From the NCBI RefSeq assembly GCF_003024515.2, contig NZ_PYIX02000001.1, positions 124,001 through 188,000 on the forward strand: a stretch of DNA of 64,000 nucleotides. Direction: 5' to 3'. Of the stretch, positions 8,596 through 18,198 are shown piece after piece. Made by a program: the position numbers and the translations under genes. The stretch is from Acinetobacter sichuanensis. Its GTDB lineage: Bacteria > Pseudomonadota > Gammaproteobacteria > Pseudomonadales > Moraxellaceae. The notes under the pieces were generated by a model. The model was not told the DNA's origin. It did not search any database and worked only from the letters and a program-made list of their open reading frames with translations. Each line of letters starts with the position of its first letter. Position 1 is the stretch's first letter.

Positions 8596-9897
8596 ATGAC
8601 TTTATCTGCTAAGCAAGAACAATTGTTTAAACAAGCAAGCAAACATATTCCAGGTGGAGTGAACTCTCCTGTACGTGCCTTTAATGGTGTCGGTGGTACG
8701 CCAGTTTTTATTGAAAAAGCCAAAGGTGCTTATTTATATGATGTCGATGGCAAGCGTTATGTCGACTATGTGGGTTCATGGGGACCGATGATTTTAGGGC
8801 ATGCACATCCTGACATTATCAAAGCTGTACAAGATGCTGCTGTCGATGGTTTAAGTTTTGGTGCGCCGACTGTGCACGAAACCACATTGGCAGACATTAT
8901 CTGTGAAATCATGCCTTCGATTGAGTTGGTGCGTATGACCAACTCAGGAACGGAAGCGACCATGACCGCAATTCGTCTGGCGCGTGGCTATACTGGACGT
9001 GACAAAATTGTCAAATTTGAAGGCTGTTATCATGGGCATTCAGATTCATTGCTGGTAAAAGCAGGTTCAGGTCTGTTGACAAGCGGTGAAGGCGAAGCGA
9101 CTTCTGCGGGTGTTCCTGCTGATTTTGCCAAGCACACTTTAACTTTGCCATACAATGATATTGCCACTTTAAAAGAATGCTTTGCCAAGTTTGGTGCTGA
9201 AATTGCAGGGGTGATTGTTGAACCTGTCGCGGGTAACATGAATCTGGTTAAACCAATTGATGGTTTCTTACAAGCCATTCGTGATGTGTGTGACGAACAT
9301 GGTTCTGTTTTTATTATTGATGAAGTAATGACAGGTTTCCGTGTGGGTCTGGGCGGTGCGCAGGCACATTATGGTGTGACACCTGACTTAACCACTTTGG
9401 GCAAAATCATTGGTGCAGGTCTGCCAGTAGGTGCCTTTGGTGGTAAACGTGAAGTGATGGAATGCATTGCACCTTTGGGTAAAGTTTACCAAGCAGGTAC
9501 ATTGTCAGGTAATCCATTGGCGATGCGTGCAGGGATTGAAATGTTTAAACATTTACGCCAAGACGGCTTTTATGAAAACATTACTGCACAACTCGAAAAA
9601 CTACTTATAGGGTTACAGGTTGCTGCGAATGAAGCAGGTATTGCCTTTAAAACTCAGCAAGTGGGTGCGATGTTTGGTTTGTACTTTACAGATCAAGAAG
9701 ATATCACAAGCTTTGACTCGATGTTGAAATGTGATGTCGATGCTTTCCGTAAGTTCTTCCACGGTATGTTAAAACGTGGTGTCAATCTTGCGCCATCGGC
9801 TTTTGAAGCGGGCTTTATTTCGGCTGCACATAATGATGAAGATATTCAATTTACTATTGATATGGCAAAAGAAGTCTTTGCAGAAATGAAAGCTTAA
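8596..9897 (+). CDS. hemL: Glutamate-1-semialdehyde 2,1-aminomutase
   Basis: A PLP enzyme that converts glutamate-1-semialdehyde to 5-aminolevulinate, the first committed haem precursor of the C5 pathway. It begins near the conserved [13 protein letters not shown], carries NSGTEATM and the DEVMTGFR motif, and has the PLP lysine in LGKIIGAG (about Lys270). The ATG at 8596 gives 433 residues, the normal family length. A TTG four codons earlier is in frame but less likely. The haem gene hemE lies about 14 kb away in the same window. Confidence 0.96.
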   Translation: MTLSAKQEQLFKQASKHIPGGVNSPVRAFNGVGGTPVFIEKAKGAYLYDVDGKRYVDYVGSWGPMILGHAHPDIIKAVQDAAVDGLSFGAPTVHETTLADIICEIMPSIELVRMTNSGTEATMTAIRLARGYTGRDKIVKFEGCYHGHSDSLLVKAGSGLLTSGEGEATSAGVPADFAKHTLTLPYNDIATLKECFAKFGAEIAGVIVEPVAGNMNLVKPIDGFLQAIRDVCDEHGSVFIIDEVMTGFRVGLGGAQAHYGVTPDLTTLGKIIGAGLPVGAFGGKREVMECIAPLGKVYQAGTLSGNPLAMRAGIEMFKHLRQDGFYENITAQLEKLLIGLQVAANEAGIAFKTQQVGAMFGLYFTDQEDITSFDSMLKCDVDAFRKFFHGMLKRGVNLAPSAFEAGFISAAHNDEDIQFTIDMAKEVFAEMKA

Positions 9898-9910
9898 TAC
9901 CTCTCCCTAA

Positions 9911-9931
9911 CCCTCTCCTGAAAAGAGAGGG
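9911..9931 (+). terminator. Hairpin after hemL
   Basis: CCCTCTC and GAGAGGG pair perfectly around a 7-base A-rich loop just after the stop codon. There is no T-run, so it could be a processing hairpin or a small dispersed palindrome as well as a terminator. A similar CCTCTCT/AGAGAGG hairpin occurs at 49657. Confidence 0.45.
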
Positions 9932-9962
9932 AACTCCTTAAATTTTGAATAGGAATGAACGG

Positions 9963-10382
9963 ATGCAAACCAAACATTATTTAACTTTGGCAGATGGCGA
10001 GTTTTTGTTGGATCATGCACATCAATATGCGGTTCAAAAACAATTTAATGTCAGTATTGTCATTGTGGATGAAACAGGGACTTTACTTGCAATGAAGCGT
10101 ATGGATGGCGCTGCACCCATGACCGCAAACCTTGCTTTGGAAAAAGCCAAATGTTCTGCAATCAGCCGTAAATCTTCAGGTCTATTTGAAAATTTAATTA
10201 AAAATGGTCAAATGGGTTTTCTGACCATGGAAACTTTTTCAGGGATGCTAGAGGGTGGCGAGCCTATTTTATATGAAGGGCAGTTGGTTGGTGCTGTCGG
10301 TGTTTCAGGTGTGAAATCATTTGAAGATGCAGAGATTGCGTTATATGCAATTCAAAATTTCTTAGCTCAGTTTTCTTCATAA
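9963..10382 (+). CDS. HbpS / GlcG family protein
   Basis: With the ATG at 9963, which has AGGA 8 bases upstream, the protein has 139 residues and starts MQTKHYLTLADGEF. The pattern IVIVDETGTLLAMKRMDGA, then ALEKAKCSAISRKSS and a glycine-rich VGAVGVSGVKSFEDAEIA end, is that of the GlcG/HbpS (DUF336) family. HbpS binds haem and iron outside the cell in Streptomyces; GlcG is an accessory protein of glycolate loci. This copy has no visible signal peptide, so it is probably cytoplasmic. The exact function is unknown; the position after hemL is suggestive only. Confidence 0.8.
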   Translation: MQTKHYLTLADGEFLLDHAHQYAVQKQFNVSIVIVDETGTLLAMKRMDGAAPMTANLALEKAKCSAISRKSSGLFENLIKNGQMGFLTMETFSGMLEGGEPILYEGQLVGAVGVSGVKSFEDAEIALYAIQNFLAQFSS

Positions 10383-10411
10383 ATTAAATGATTTATGCTG
10401 TTAAAATGAGG

Positions 10412-10435
10412 TAGATTGTATCTCACTGCAATCTA
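10412..10435 (+). terminator. Weak hairpin after the HbpS-like gene
   Basis: TAGATTG/CAATCTA form a 7-base perfect stem 30 bases after the stop codon, with only a short T-rich tail. The remaining 240 bases up to the next gene are AT-rich, and I see nothing else in them. Confidence 0.4.
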
Positions 10436-10676
10436 TCTTATTCAAATAAAAATAAAGGAATTTCTCAGTTCATTAACTATACTCAAACTTTTATTATTCA
10501 GTTATACTAAATAGAGATGTTAGTTAATTTTGTTTTAATTTTATTGTAAATCTGGTCACATTCTTGGTTTTGATTGCTATATATATCAATAATTGCTTGA
10601 AAATTAGATTTGGAAATCATTAAATAAATTGCTACATTGATAGGATAAAATAAAAAACCATGGGGATGGGGATTGT

Positions 10677-11273
10677 ATGCGCAATAAAATTTATTCAGAA
10701 AAACGTCGTAAAATTTATAGATTACTCAACCAAGTTCTGAAAAATTCCTTGTTTACAAAACTTATCCATAAGGATCAAAAACATCAGGATTTAGAAACAG
10801 ATACATTAACAGGTGTATACAACCAGTTTGCAATTAATCAATTTTTAAAGGAGTTACATCCACAAGAATTGATTCAATACGGGATTATTCTTTTTAATAT
10901 TGATAATTTTAATAAATTAAATGAAGAATATAATCAAAAAGTTGCCAATGAAGTTTTGGTTTCGGTTGCTTATCAACTGAGTCACAATATTCGTGATACG
11001 GACTTGGTTGGGCGTTTCAGTGATTCAGAATTTATTTTGATTTTAAATGATATTAATCAACCACAAATAGCCCAAATTGCCGAGCGTTTACTTGGTGTGA
11101 TTAAGAGTCATCCAATTAAAATAAAAAATAAATTGATTCATGCTGAATTAAGTTATGGAATGTCAGTCTCTGAACAAAATGTAAAAAGTCATGAGGTTTT
11201 ACAACAAGCAGATCAAAATCGTTTTGAAATACAGGCTCAAGGCTTCCATTCAGGCTCACAAAGTTTATCTTAA
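10677..11273 (+). CDS. GGDEF-fold protein with a degenerate active site
   Basis: 198 residues. After a basic N-terminal helix the GGDEF fold begins at TDTLTGVYN (residues 41-49) and runs to the end. The signature that should read GGDEF is SDSEF (115-119), and the metal-binding Asp of the usual DxDxFK motif is Asn (FNIDNFN, 73-79). Diguanylate cyclase activity is therefore unlikely; such domains serve as GTP or c-di-GMP sensors or as partners. No input domain and no membrane segment is present. It stands alone, with a GGGGAT ribosome site. Confidence 0.8.
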   Translation: MRNKIYSEKRRKIYRLLNQVLKNSLFTKLIHKDQKHQDLETDTLTGVYNQFAINQFLKELHPQELIQYGIILFNIDNFNKLNEEYNQKVANEVLVSVAYQLSHNIRDTDLVGRFSDSEFILILNDINQPQIAQIAERLLGVIKSHPIKIKNKLIHAELSYGMSVSEQNVKSHEVLQQADQNRFEIQAQGFHSGSQSLS

Positions 11274-11342
11274 TGAAAGTATAGATATTCCTGTTTTTAA
11301 AGAAAAAATAGGAATATCCATTGCCTGAAAATATAAAATCGT

Positions 11343-12362
11343 CTAGGAGCGATTACTTCTACGAGCCATGGTTTTTTCGTCATTAGCATTTAAAATTTTT
11401 AAAACTTGACCATCAGTGGTGTGCAAAATGGCTTGTTGATCGGTGTAAACGGTTCCATCTTTTGCTTTTGCAGTTTTATTTGTTGGTGGTGTAAACAGCC
11501 AAGTTTCTTGATTTTTAATTAGGGGATGAAGCAAAAAATTAAATTCTGTTCCTTGAGGATAATCAATACCGCCAAAATGTAAATCTTTGGCAAGTGTGCC
11601 ATTTTCGATGCCTAATAATTGATGATTTTTATCTAAATAAATATTTGCCCACTCAACCGAAATATTTTTGTAGTGCGTTAACGGATTTCTGATTTGCCAA
11701 GTATCTTGAGCAATAAATCCATCGGGGTATTTTGAATATTTACTACGTTGAATATCAGCTCCAGCTTGCAAGGTAATTTGTTTGAGTTTGATAGGATTTG
11801 CTAAAATACAAAATTCTAAGCCAGAAATATTTGCTTGTTCATCTAAATAAACTTTTATGTAATTTTCAAGTTTGCATTGCCAGCCCTCGATTTGATCAAC
11901 TCCTTTACCACGCAAGGTAATTGAACGATCATCAAACATTTCTAATTCATAGCCTCTAGGAATTTGTATATTATTAATTTGAAAATTACCAAAAGCGACG
12001 GGTGTTGGAAATGTTGCCTCACGAAAAGATTCTTGGTTGTTGGCTTCAAATAAATAAAGTTCTGTGCCTGTTGGCATAGAAATACCTAAAATATTTTGTG
12101 GTGAAGTTAATGTTTGATAAGTTGCTTCATGATCAGTTTTAACTTCAAGTTGCGCTTTCTTAACCAGAAAAAATAAACCTATACTGAGCAATACGCATAA
12201 GCAACTTGTGACAAAAAGTGATTGTAGGAAAATATTACCATTTTTGAGTTTGGTACGGCATTGTGCGCTAAAAATAAGTCCGATTGCAAATAAGCAAAAA
12301 ACCAAGCTGCCTATTGCTGCAATAAAAAAAATCCATAAATAGCTAAAAGAAAAAGGAATCAT
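11343..12362 (-). CDS. Membrane protein with large extracytoplasmic beta domain, function unknown
   Basis: 339 residues. Two hydrophobic segments (about 8-32 and 45-68) precede a domain of roughly 260 residues rich in beta strand, with repeated phrases of the type 'IPRGYELEMFDD', 'MPTGTELYLFEAN' and 'YPQGTEFNFLLHP'. That repetition suggests two to four copies of a small beta module whose hairpins carry PxGTEL. I recognise no named family. The domain probably lies in the periplasm. The next gene on the same strand is a lipoprotein ending 60 bases before it in genome order; shared transcription is possible. Confidence 0.65.
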   Translation of the reverse strand: MIPFSFSYLWIFFIAAIGSLVFCLFAIGLIFSAQCRTKLKNGNIFLQSLFVTSCLCVLLSIGLFFLVKKAQLEVKTDHEATYQTLTSPQNILGISMPTGTELYLFEANNQESFREATFPTPVAFGNFQINNIQIPRGYELEMFDDRSITLRGKGVDQIEGWQCKLENYIKVYLDEQANISGLEFCILANPIKLKQITLQAGADIQRSKYSKYPDGFIAQDTWQIRNPLTHYKNISVEWANIYLDKNHQLLGIENGTLAKDLHFGGIDYPQGTEFNFLLHPLIKNQETWLFTPPTNKTAKAKDGTVYTDQQAILHTTDGQVLKILNANDEKTMARRSNRS

Positions 12363-12423
12363 ATTTAAATATATTTGGAATTATGCAGGATATTCTATAA
12401 GTATCCTGCATATCTTTAAATGA

Positions 12424-13140
12424 TTAATCAAATATTTTGTGAATCGCTTGGAACGGTAAAGTCACAACATCAAATGCCACAGCAAAAGGGAATAACATTA
12501 ATTTATTGGCTGTGTTGCTACCGACTTCAGAATAGTCTTTCTCTTGTTGTTGCGTATAAATGCTTATACGATAAGGCTTACTGAGCGCTTTAAAAGAATC
12601 ACGGTTGGTTGCAGCGGGATATACGACTCCAGCAAGTTTAATGTCAAAGCAAAAGCGTTGAGCCTCCATACGTTTATCGCTTGAATTGGTACATTCTTCA
12701 GCACCATTTTCAATAAAAAATTCACGGTCAGCTTTGCTTACATCTTCGGCAAGTTTGACATAGGAAAGTTCCACAGTTCCCACAAATTTTCCATCATTTT
12801 TAGGTGAGGAAAAATCTAAAGAACGTTTGATTTGTATATTTTTAGGATCAAGTGCAGAAATTACTTTTGCAAATCGATTTCCACCATGTGTTAAAACATA
12901 ACTATATTGTTGTCCAACAATAACGATACTGTCTTGGGGTAGGTTTGCTAAAGGTTGCGATGGTTTACCAAAAGCGATGACATAATCTTCAATTAAGGTT
13001 TTTTGCACTGTTTGTATGCGTATACCATCATCTTTTTCTAAAAGTGTTTTTGTAGCACATCCTGTCGTAAAAAGGACAGCGGTACTTAAAGCGAGGGGAA
13101 GGAAAGGGTTTTTGAGTGCTGTAAGCATTTTTATACTCAT
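12424..13140 (-). CDS. Putative lipoprotein, function unknown
   Basis: 238 residues. A signal peptide with a short basic start, a hydrophobic core (PLALSTAVLF) and the lipobox FTTGC (cysteine near residue 28) marks it as exported and lipidated. The mature part has a paired-cysteine segment (ECTNSSDKRMEAQRFC) and ends in a hydrophobic LFPFAVAFDVVTLPFQAI stretch typical of several small Acinetobacter lipoproteins. It is the upstream neighbour of the beta-domain membrane protein on the same strand. Confidence 0.7.
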   Translation of the reverse strand: MSIKMLTALKNPFLPLALSTAVLFTTGCATKTLLEKDDGIRIQTVQKTLIEDYVIAFGKPSQPLANLPQDSIVIVGQQYSYVLTHGGNRFAKVISALDPKNIQIKRSLDFSSPKNDGKFVGTVELSYVKLAEDVSKADREFFIENGAEECTNSSDKRMEAQRFCFDIKLAGVVYPAATNRDSFKALSKPYRISIYTQQQEKDYSEVGSNTANKLMLFPFAVAFDVVTLPFQAIHKIFD

Positions 13141-13319
13141 TGATTATTTTCAATTTAGTTTATAGCATTTAAGTTATATCGCGTTAAGTTTATAAGATGC
13201 CAAAATTATCGATAATTTTTCTAATTTTGAGATGTATTTATCATTTTTCATGGTGTGGGTTGGCAAAATATAATGATTGAATATCTTTAATTTAAGTTTT
13301 TAATGTGTTGGATGAATGT

Positions 13320-13787
13320 TTATGGTCTTGGAAGCATGATATTTTTTGTTCTAAAGTCTTGCACTATTGCAAAGAAATCTTTTTTAAATTCGATTGAATT
13401 AAAGTTTTTGGGTAGTTTGAAATTTGGATCATGAAGTTGGGTAATGATTAAATCACAATAGTACTGATGTAACTCATTAAGTGTTAAGCGTTTTACAAGC
13501 AATGGATTGATATATAATCTAAAAATAATCGAAGATTCCCATTTACCATCCCAGTTTTTATGTTTTTCCAAATACATTTTTTTATAAACTTTCTGATCTT
13601 CACCTTCTTCTTCATACACACTGATTGGCACAATAATCGTACCTGTAATTCTTCCACCATATTGTTTGTGACGTAGTGTTCTTGCATAATTATTTCTAAA
13701 TTGTTGATTGATCTGAAACAATTTTTCCATGTAATCAGCATCATTTGTATATGATGTTGTACCGATATGCATTTTTATTTTCATCAT
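13320..13787 (-). CDS. Hypothetical protein, 155 residues
   Basis: A soluble, charged protein without signal peptide or membrane segment. The two possible starts (adjacent ATGs at 13787 and 13784) cannot be told apart. The sequence alternates beta strand (GGRITGTIIVPISVYEEEGED) and helix (TLNELHQYYCDLIITQL), a composition often seen in immunity or phage accessory proteins, but I have no family match. The gene is isolated, with AT-rich flanks on both sides, and may be a recent acquisition. Confidence 0.55.
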   Translation of the reverse strand: MMKIKMHIGTTSYTNDADYMEKLFQINQQFRNNYARTLRHKQYGGRITGTIIVPISVYEEEGEDQKVYKKMYLEKHKNWDGKWESSIIFRLYINPLLVKRLTLNELHQYYCDLIITQLHDPNFKLPKNFNSIEFKKDFFAIVQDFRTKNIMLPRP

Positions 13788-13984
13788 GTTAAGGTTTTCA
13801 ATATTCTAAACATATTTTTTAGAAAGATAACAATATTGAAATTGTTTGGCGGTCTAAAAGCTTATTCTACTTTTAGATTGTGTCAATTAGAGCAATCAAT
13901 CGAAAAAACGAAAATATTCATTGTATTTTTAAGCTAAGATTCTTATCATTGCCTGCTTGTTTGCACGATCAGCGGAATTGAACC

Positions 13985-14629
13985 TTGAGTAATTTTCTAA
14001 CCGAACACCTGATACATCGTGATGAAGATTTTATGGTGATTGCAAAGCCAGCGGGTATTCTCACTGTTCCGGGCAAAACAGAAGATTTACAAGATTGTGT
14101 GATTAATCGTTTATTAAAGATAGAACCAAAAACATTACTTATCCATCGTTTAGATCGTGATACATCAGGTATTTTAGTCTTTGCTTTGTCTCGTTGGGGA
14201 CAAAAAAGTATTTCCCGTCAGTTTCAAGAACGCCAAACGTCAAAAACTTATCAAGCTGTGGTTGCTGGGCATTTAGTCGGGCAAGGCACAATTGATGTTC
14301 CTGTTGTTTATGACCCAGAACACCCTCCTTTGCATATTGCAGACCCTCAAAATAATAAACCTGCGTTAACAGAGTGGCAAAGCATTGAGCATTTTGAAAT
14401 ACAAGGTCAAGCTGTAACACGAGTAAAATTAACGCCGATTACAGGACGTTCACATCAGCTTAGAGTACATATGCAGTTTTTAGGACATCCTATTATTGGC
14501 GATACTTTATATGCAACGCCAGAACAACAAATATTAATGCCGCGTTTATGTTTACATGCGGAACAGTTGAGTTTTCATCATCCTAAAACAGAGGAGGATG
14601 TACAATTTTATTGTCCAGTTCCGTTTTAA
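13985..14629 (+). CDS. rluA: Dual-specificity 23S rRNA/tRNA pseudouridine synthase RluA
   Basis: 214 residues, close to the 219 of E. coli RluA. The catalytic aspartate sits in HRLDRDTSG (Asp57), and ITGRSHQLRVHM, LGHPIIGD and LCLHAEQL are the other family motifs. RluA isomerises U746 of 23S rRNA and U32 of several tRNAs to pseudouridine in the cytoplasm. It begins with TTG: the first in-frame ATG falls after the start of the conserved fold, and GCGGA lies upstream at a fitting distance. Single catalytic domain, no S4 domain, which separates it from RluC and RluD. Confidence 0.88.
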   Translation: MSNFLTEHLIHRDEDFMVIAKPAGILTVPGKTEDLQDCVINRLLKIEPKTLLIHRLDRDTSGILVFALSRWGQKSISRQFQERQTSKTYQAVVAGHLVGQGTIDVPVVYDPEHPPLHIADPQNNKPALTEWQSIEHFEIQGQAVTRVKLTPITGRSHQLRVHMQFLGHPIIGDTLYATPEQQILMPRLCLHAEQLSFHHPKTEEDVQFYCPVPF

Positions 14630-14770
14630 CTTGGTTTTATTAACAAAGATTGAATGTGCTCATTATTTTGGTGAGCTTTGTGTCAAAAAGTATTGCTTAA
14701 TGGGGTTAAACTTTGTTCAAATATTCTCCTAATTTGAGCAACTGTTTTTCAGTCCTAACATGAGATAAAG

Positions 14771-17608
14771 GTGGAAAAATTGCAACAATTTGCTATAGGT
14801 CAACGTTGGTTATCAGATACAGAAACAGAACTTGGTCTGGGAGTATTGATTGATGTCGATGAGCGTTCAATCAGTATATTGTTTCCCAAAAGTGATGAAA
14901 CTCGTGTATATGCACGCAATAATGCTCCTTTATCTCGTATTATTTTTAATGTAAACGATGAGCTTCAAGATCAGGAAGGCACTACATGGTCAGTAGAGTC
15001 ACTTGAAGACCGTCATGGCGTCTTACGTTACAATGTGATTCGTACGTTGGCAGATGGCACAGAAGAACGCAAATCTTTAAATGAAACGCGTATTGGAGCT
15101 TCTATTCAGTTATCTAAACCACTGGATCGTTTGCTTGCAAGCCAAATTGATTATAAAGAATGGTATGACTTACGCATTGAAGCAATGCAAATGCAAGCAG
15201 GAATGCAAACCTCTCCATTACGAGGCATGATTGGTGCACGTGTTGGTTTGATTCCACATCAATTTTATATTGCCCATGAAGTGGGTAAGCGTTTTGCACC
15301 ACGTGTACTCCTTGCCGATGAAGTTGGTTTGGGGAAAACCATTGAAGCAGGTTTGATTATTCATCAACAGTTAAAAACAGGTCGTTCTGAACGTATTCTG
15401 ATTTTAGTGCCAGATTCTTTGCAGTATCAGTGGATGATTGAAATGCGTCGTCGTTTCAATTTGAATTTTTCTTTATTTGATTTGACGCGTACTGCTTCGA
15501 TTAAAGAGCATGATCCTGAACTGAATCCGTTCTTAACTGAACAATGCATCATTGCTTCTGTTGACTTGATGATTGACCATGATGATTTGCGTGAGCAAGC
15601 ACTTGAAGCAGGTTTTGATCTTTTAGTGGTCGATGAAGCCCATCATTTGATGTGGAGCGAAGAAGAAGGCGGTAATGACCGTTATGACCTAGTTGAAGAA
15701 TTTGCTGAAAAAACAGCTGGCGTGTTGTTATTGACTGCGACACCTGAACAATTAGGCGTAGAAAGTCATTTTGCGCGTTTACGTTTGCTTGATCCACAAC
15801 GTTTTAGCTCACTTGATCGTTTCTTAGATGAAGAAGAGCAATATCATCACACTGCAAAAATTGCTGAAGTGTTGATGTCTGATTTACCATTAGAAGCTGA
15901 ACATTTTACTGCAATTGAAAAGCTCTTAGGTCATGCAATTGAAGATCAACCTGAGCAACGTTTCCGTGCTATTCATGAGTTGTTAGACCGTCATGGTACA
16001 GGGCGTATTTTATTCCGTAATACTCGTGAAGCAATTCAAGGTTTCCCTGGTCGTGATTGTCAGCCTGCGCCATTACCTGCACCAGAAAATTGGTCTAAAG
16101 ATGGTAAATTGCGTGAGCAAATGTGGCCTGAAGAAGCACAACTTGATGGTGCTTGGATGGAAACAGATCCGCGTGTATCTTGGATTATGGAGATGCTACG
16201 TACGCAGTTAAAACATAAGAAAGTTTTACTTATTGCACGTAGTGGTCCTGTGGTTGAAGCTTTAGAAAATGCTTTGCGTATTCATGCGGGTATTCGTACA
16301 GCAATGTTCCATGAGGGAATGAGTCTGCTTGAGCGTGACCAAGCAGCAGCTTATTTTGCTGAAGACTCATATGGAGCGCAAATTTTACTTTGTTCTGAAA
16401 TTGGTTCAGAAGGGCGTAACTTCCAATTTGCTTCAGATTTAATTTTATTTGACTTGCCAGCAAATCCAGATGTACTGGAGCAGCGTATTGGTCGTTTAGA
16501 TCGTATTGGTCAAGAAAATCGTATTCAGATTCATGTACCTTATTTGGTTGGAACAGCACAAGAACGTATGTTCCGTTGGTACAACGAAGCATTGAATATT
16601 TTTAGTAATATTTCTCCAACAGCACAAACCTTGCAAGAAAACTTTATTGTTGACTTAAAAGATTGTTTATTGGCAGATAAAGGTCAAGATTTTGAAGACT
16701 TGCTTGAAGCTGTTAATGTTCAACGCCAAGCACTTGAAAATGAGTTACAAGAAGGTCGTGACCGCTTGTTAGAATACAACTCTTGTCGTCCTATGGTTGC
16801 ACAAGAAATTGTCAATGCGCTTGAAGACTATGATGACAATACATTGTTACCAATGTTTATGAAGCGTTTTATGGCATCTACAAACATTGATTTTGATGAG
16901 CAAAGCAATGGCACTGTGATCATTAAGCCAACAGATCAAATGCAAGTGCAAGGTTTAGACCTTGATGAAGAAGGCATGACCGTAACTTTCTATCGTGATC
17001 AAGCACAAATTCGTGAAGATGCACAATACATCACTTTAGAGCATCCATTTACTGAAAGTGTGATGGAAATGATTCGTACACAATCATTTGGTAGTACGAA
17101 TGTTGCCTTGCTTAAATCGGCTGCTTTACCACAAGGTTCTGTTTTGCTTGAAGTGTGGTTTAAAGTCGATGTAGTTGCACCAAAAGCTTTAAATTTACCT
17201 TCGAGTTTGCCAACACAACTTATTCGTGTGTTATTAAGTGAAAAAGGTCAGGATTTATCGAATAAAATCGCACCTGAAATTTTAAAACCTTATTTACATC
17301 ATTTAGATAGCAATAGTTGTCGTCAAGTGGTGAAAGCACGTCGAGAAGTCGTTGAGCAACGCTATACGCAAGCACTTGAAATTGCAAGAGGCGCATTGCC
17401 AGAGCTAAAACAACAAGCTAAAGAAATTTATGGTAGCAAATGGCAATATGAAATTGATCGTTTAACTTATTTGAAACAGTTCAATCCAAGCATTCGTGAA
17501 GATGAAATTGCACGTTTACAAAAACTACAAAAAGAAGGTTTGGAATTGTTAGAAGGGTTGGCGGTTACACCAGAAGCGATTCAAGTCTTAGTGGTTGTTA
17601 AACCTTAA
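14771..17608 (+). CDS. rapA: RNA polymerase-associated ATPase RapA
   Basis: 945 residues, similar to the 968 of E. coli RapA. It is a Swi2/Snf2-type ATPase that binds RNA polymerase and helps recycle stalled or post-termination complexes. In order: tudor-like N-terminal region (about 1-110, starting FAIGQRWLSDTETELGLG), Walker A ADEVGLGKT (near 182-191), Walker B VVDEAHH (near 284-290), motif III LLTATP, then the helicase C half with SEIGSEGRNFQFA and QRIGRLDRIGQ, and the RapA-specific C-terminal part. The start is GTG with a purine-rich leader. It is followed by a strong terminator. Confidence 0.96.
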   Translation: MEKLQQFAIGQRWLSDTETELGLGVLIDVDERSISILFPKSDETRVYARNNAPLSRIIFNVNDELQDQEGTTWSVESLEDRHGVLRYNVIRTLADGTEERKSLNETRIGASIQLSKPLDRLLASQIDYKEWYDLRIEAMQMQAGMQTSPLRGMIGARVGLIPHQFYIAHEVGKRFAPRVLLADEVGLGKTIEAGLIIHQQLKTGRSERILILVPDSLQYQWMIEMRRRFNLNFSLFDLTRTASIKEHDPELNPFLTEQCIIASVDLMIDHDDLREQALEAGFDLLVVDEAHHLMWSEEEGGNDRYDLVEEFAEKTAGVLLLTATPEQLGVESHFARLRLLDPQRFSSLDRFLDEEEQYHHTAKIAEVLMSDLPLEAEHFTAIEKLLGHAIEDQPEQRFRAIHELLDRHGTGRILFRNTREAIQGFPGRDCQPAPLPAPENWSKDGKLREQMWPEEAQLDGAWMETDPRVSWIMEMLRTQLKHKKVLLIARSGPVVEALENALRIHAGIRTAMFHEGMSLLERDQAAAYFAEDSYGAQILLCSEIGSEGRNFQFASDLILFDLPANPDVLEQRIGRLDRIGQENRIQIHVPYLVGTAQERMFRWYNEALNIFSNISPTAQTLQENFIVDLKDCLLADKGQDFEDLLEAVNVQRQALENELQEGRDRLLEYNSCRPMVAQEIVNALEDYDDNTLLPMFMKRFMASTNIDFDEQSNGTVIIKPTDQMQVQGLDLDEEGMTVTFYRDQAQIREDAQYITLEHPFTESVMEMIRTQSFGSTNVALLKSAALPQGSVLLEVWFKVDVVAPKALNLPSSLPTQLIRVLLSEKGQDLSNKIAPEILKPYLHHLDSNSCRQVVKARREVVEQRYTQALEIARGALPELKQQAKEIYGSKWQYEIDRLTYLKQFNPSIREDEIARLQKLQKEGLELLEGLAVTPEAIQVLVVVKP

Positions 17609-17622
17609 TTTCTATATCAATT

Positions 17623-17647
17623 AAAGCTCCTTCGGGAGCTTTTTTTA
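17623..17647 (+). terminator. Rho-independent terminator of rapA
   Basis: AAAGCTCC and GGAGCTTT pair around a TTCG tetraloop, followed by a T-run, 14 bases after the rapA stop codon. Confidence 0.92.
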
Positions 17648-17690
17648 CCATTGAAATAATCAAATGACCTTAGACAGAGAGGCAGATGAT

Positions 17691-18152
17691 TTAAGAATGG
17701 GGGAGATCTTTTTTTAGTTGGCGTACTGAAGGAATGCTGGTATAGCGTAAAACTTGATAGCCAGCTTGATGAAACATCGCATCTCGTTCAGCATCTCGTT
17801 TTTCTTGACCAATATGACTTGGATCATCAAGTTCAATAATACTCAGTACACGAAAGCTTTGATCTAAAATAACAAAGTCAGTAACTTTGCGATTAAAACG
17901 AGATCTTAGTTTATATTCATTTGCGGTAATGAGCGCACTAAAAGCCACTTGTGCTAAGACATGATATTGAGGGAAAGCTTCTTTTAAACGTAGAAACATT
18001 TTCTGCTCAAAAGCAGTAATGACAGGTTTGGAATAATATTCCTTTTTGCGAAACAAATTTTGACCAAAGCAAATAACTAAAAAGGCGATGAGTGCAAGAC
18101 ACCCAATGATAAAAAACAAAGTCTCATGTGAATTAAACATAAATACATTCAT
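17691..18152 (-). CDS. DUF2726 domain protein
   Basis: 153 residues from the ATG at 18152 (an upstream in-frame start would run through the tRNA terminator and is rejected). One N-terminal membrane segment (about 10-28) is followed by the DUF2726 domain: KPVITAFEQKMFLRLKEAFP, then LRSRFNRKVTDFVILD and IIELDDPSHIGQEKRDAERD. The D...E-D and K pattern resembles restriction-endonuclease-like (PD-(D/E)XK) folds, so nucleic-acid cleavage has been suggested for the family, but no substrate is known. Membrane anchoring is unusual for a nuclease. It lies directly behind a tRNA-Asn unit. Confidence 0.75.
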   Translation of the reverse strand: MNVFMFNSHETLFFIIGCLALIAFLVICFGQNLFRKKEYYSKPVITAFEQKMFLRLKEAFPQYHVLAQVAFSALITANEYKLRSRFNRKVTDFVILDQSFRVLSIIELDDPSHIGQEKRDAERDAMFHQAGYQVLRYTSIPSVRQLKKDLPHS

Positions 18153-18161
18153 TTCAAAAGA

Positions 18162-18194
18162 AAAAGCCCACTTCGTTATGAGTGGGCTTTTTGG
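18162..18194 (-). terminator. Terminator of the first tRNA-Asn unit
   Basis: AAAAAGCCCACT pairs with AGTGGGCTTTTT around an 8-base loop, just 3' of the tRNA on its strand. The same hairpin with a slightly different loop follows the second tRNA-Asn unit. Confidence 0.9.
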
Positions 18195-18198
18195 AATT

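Noticed and set aside
9911..9931. Dispersed repeat shared with 49657-49677
   Set aside because: The two hairpins share only a short CT-rich stem; too little to call them copies of one repeat.
13493..13744. Alternative 83-residue frame on the minus strand
   Set aside because: It is a shifted frame inside the 155-residue gene, with no ribosome site and poor composition.
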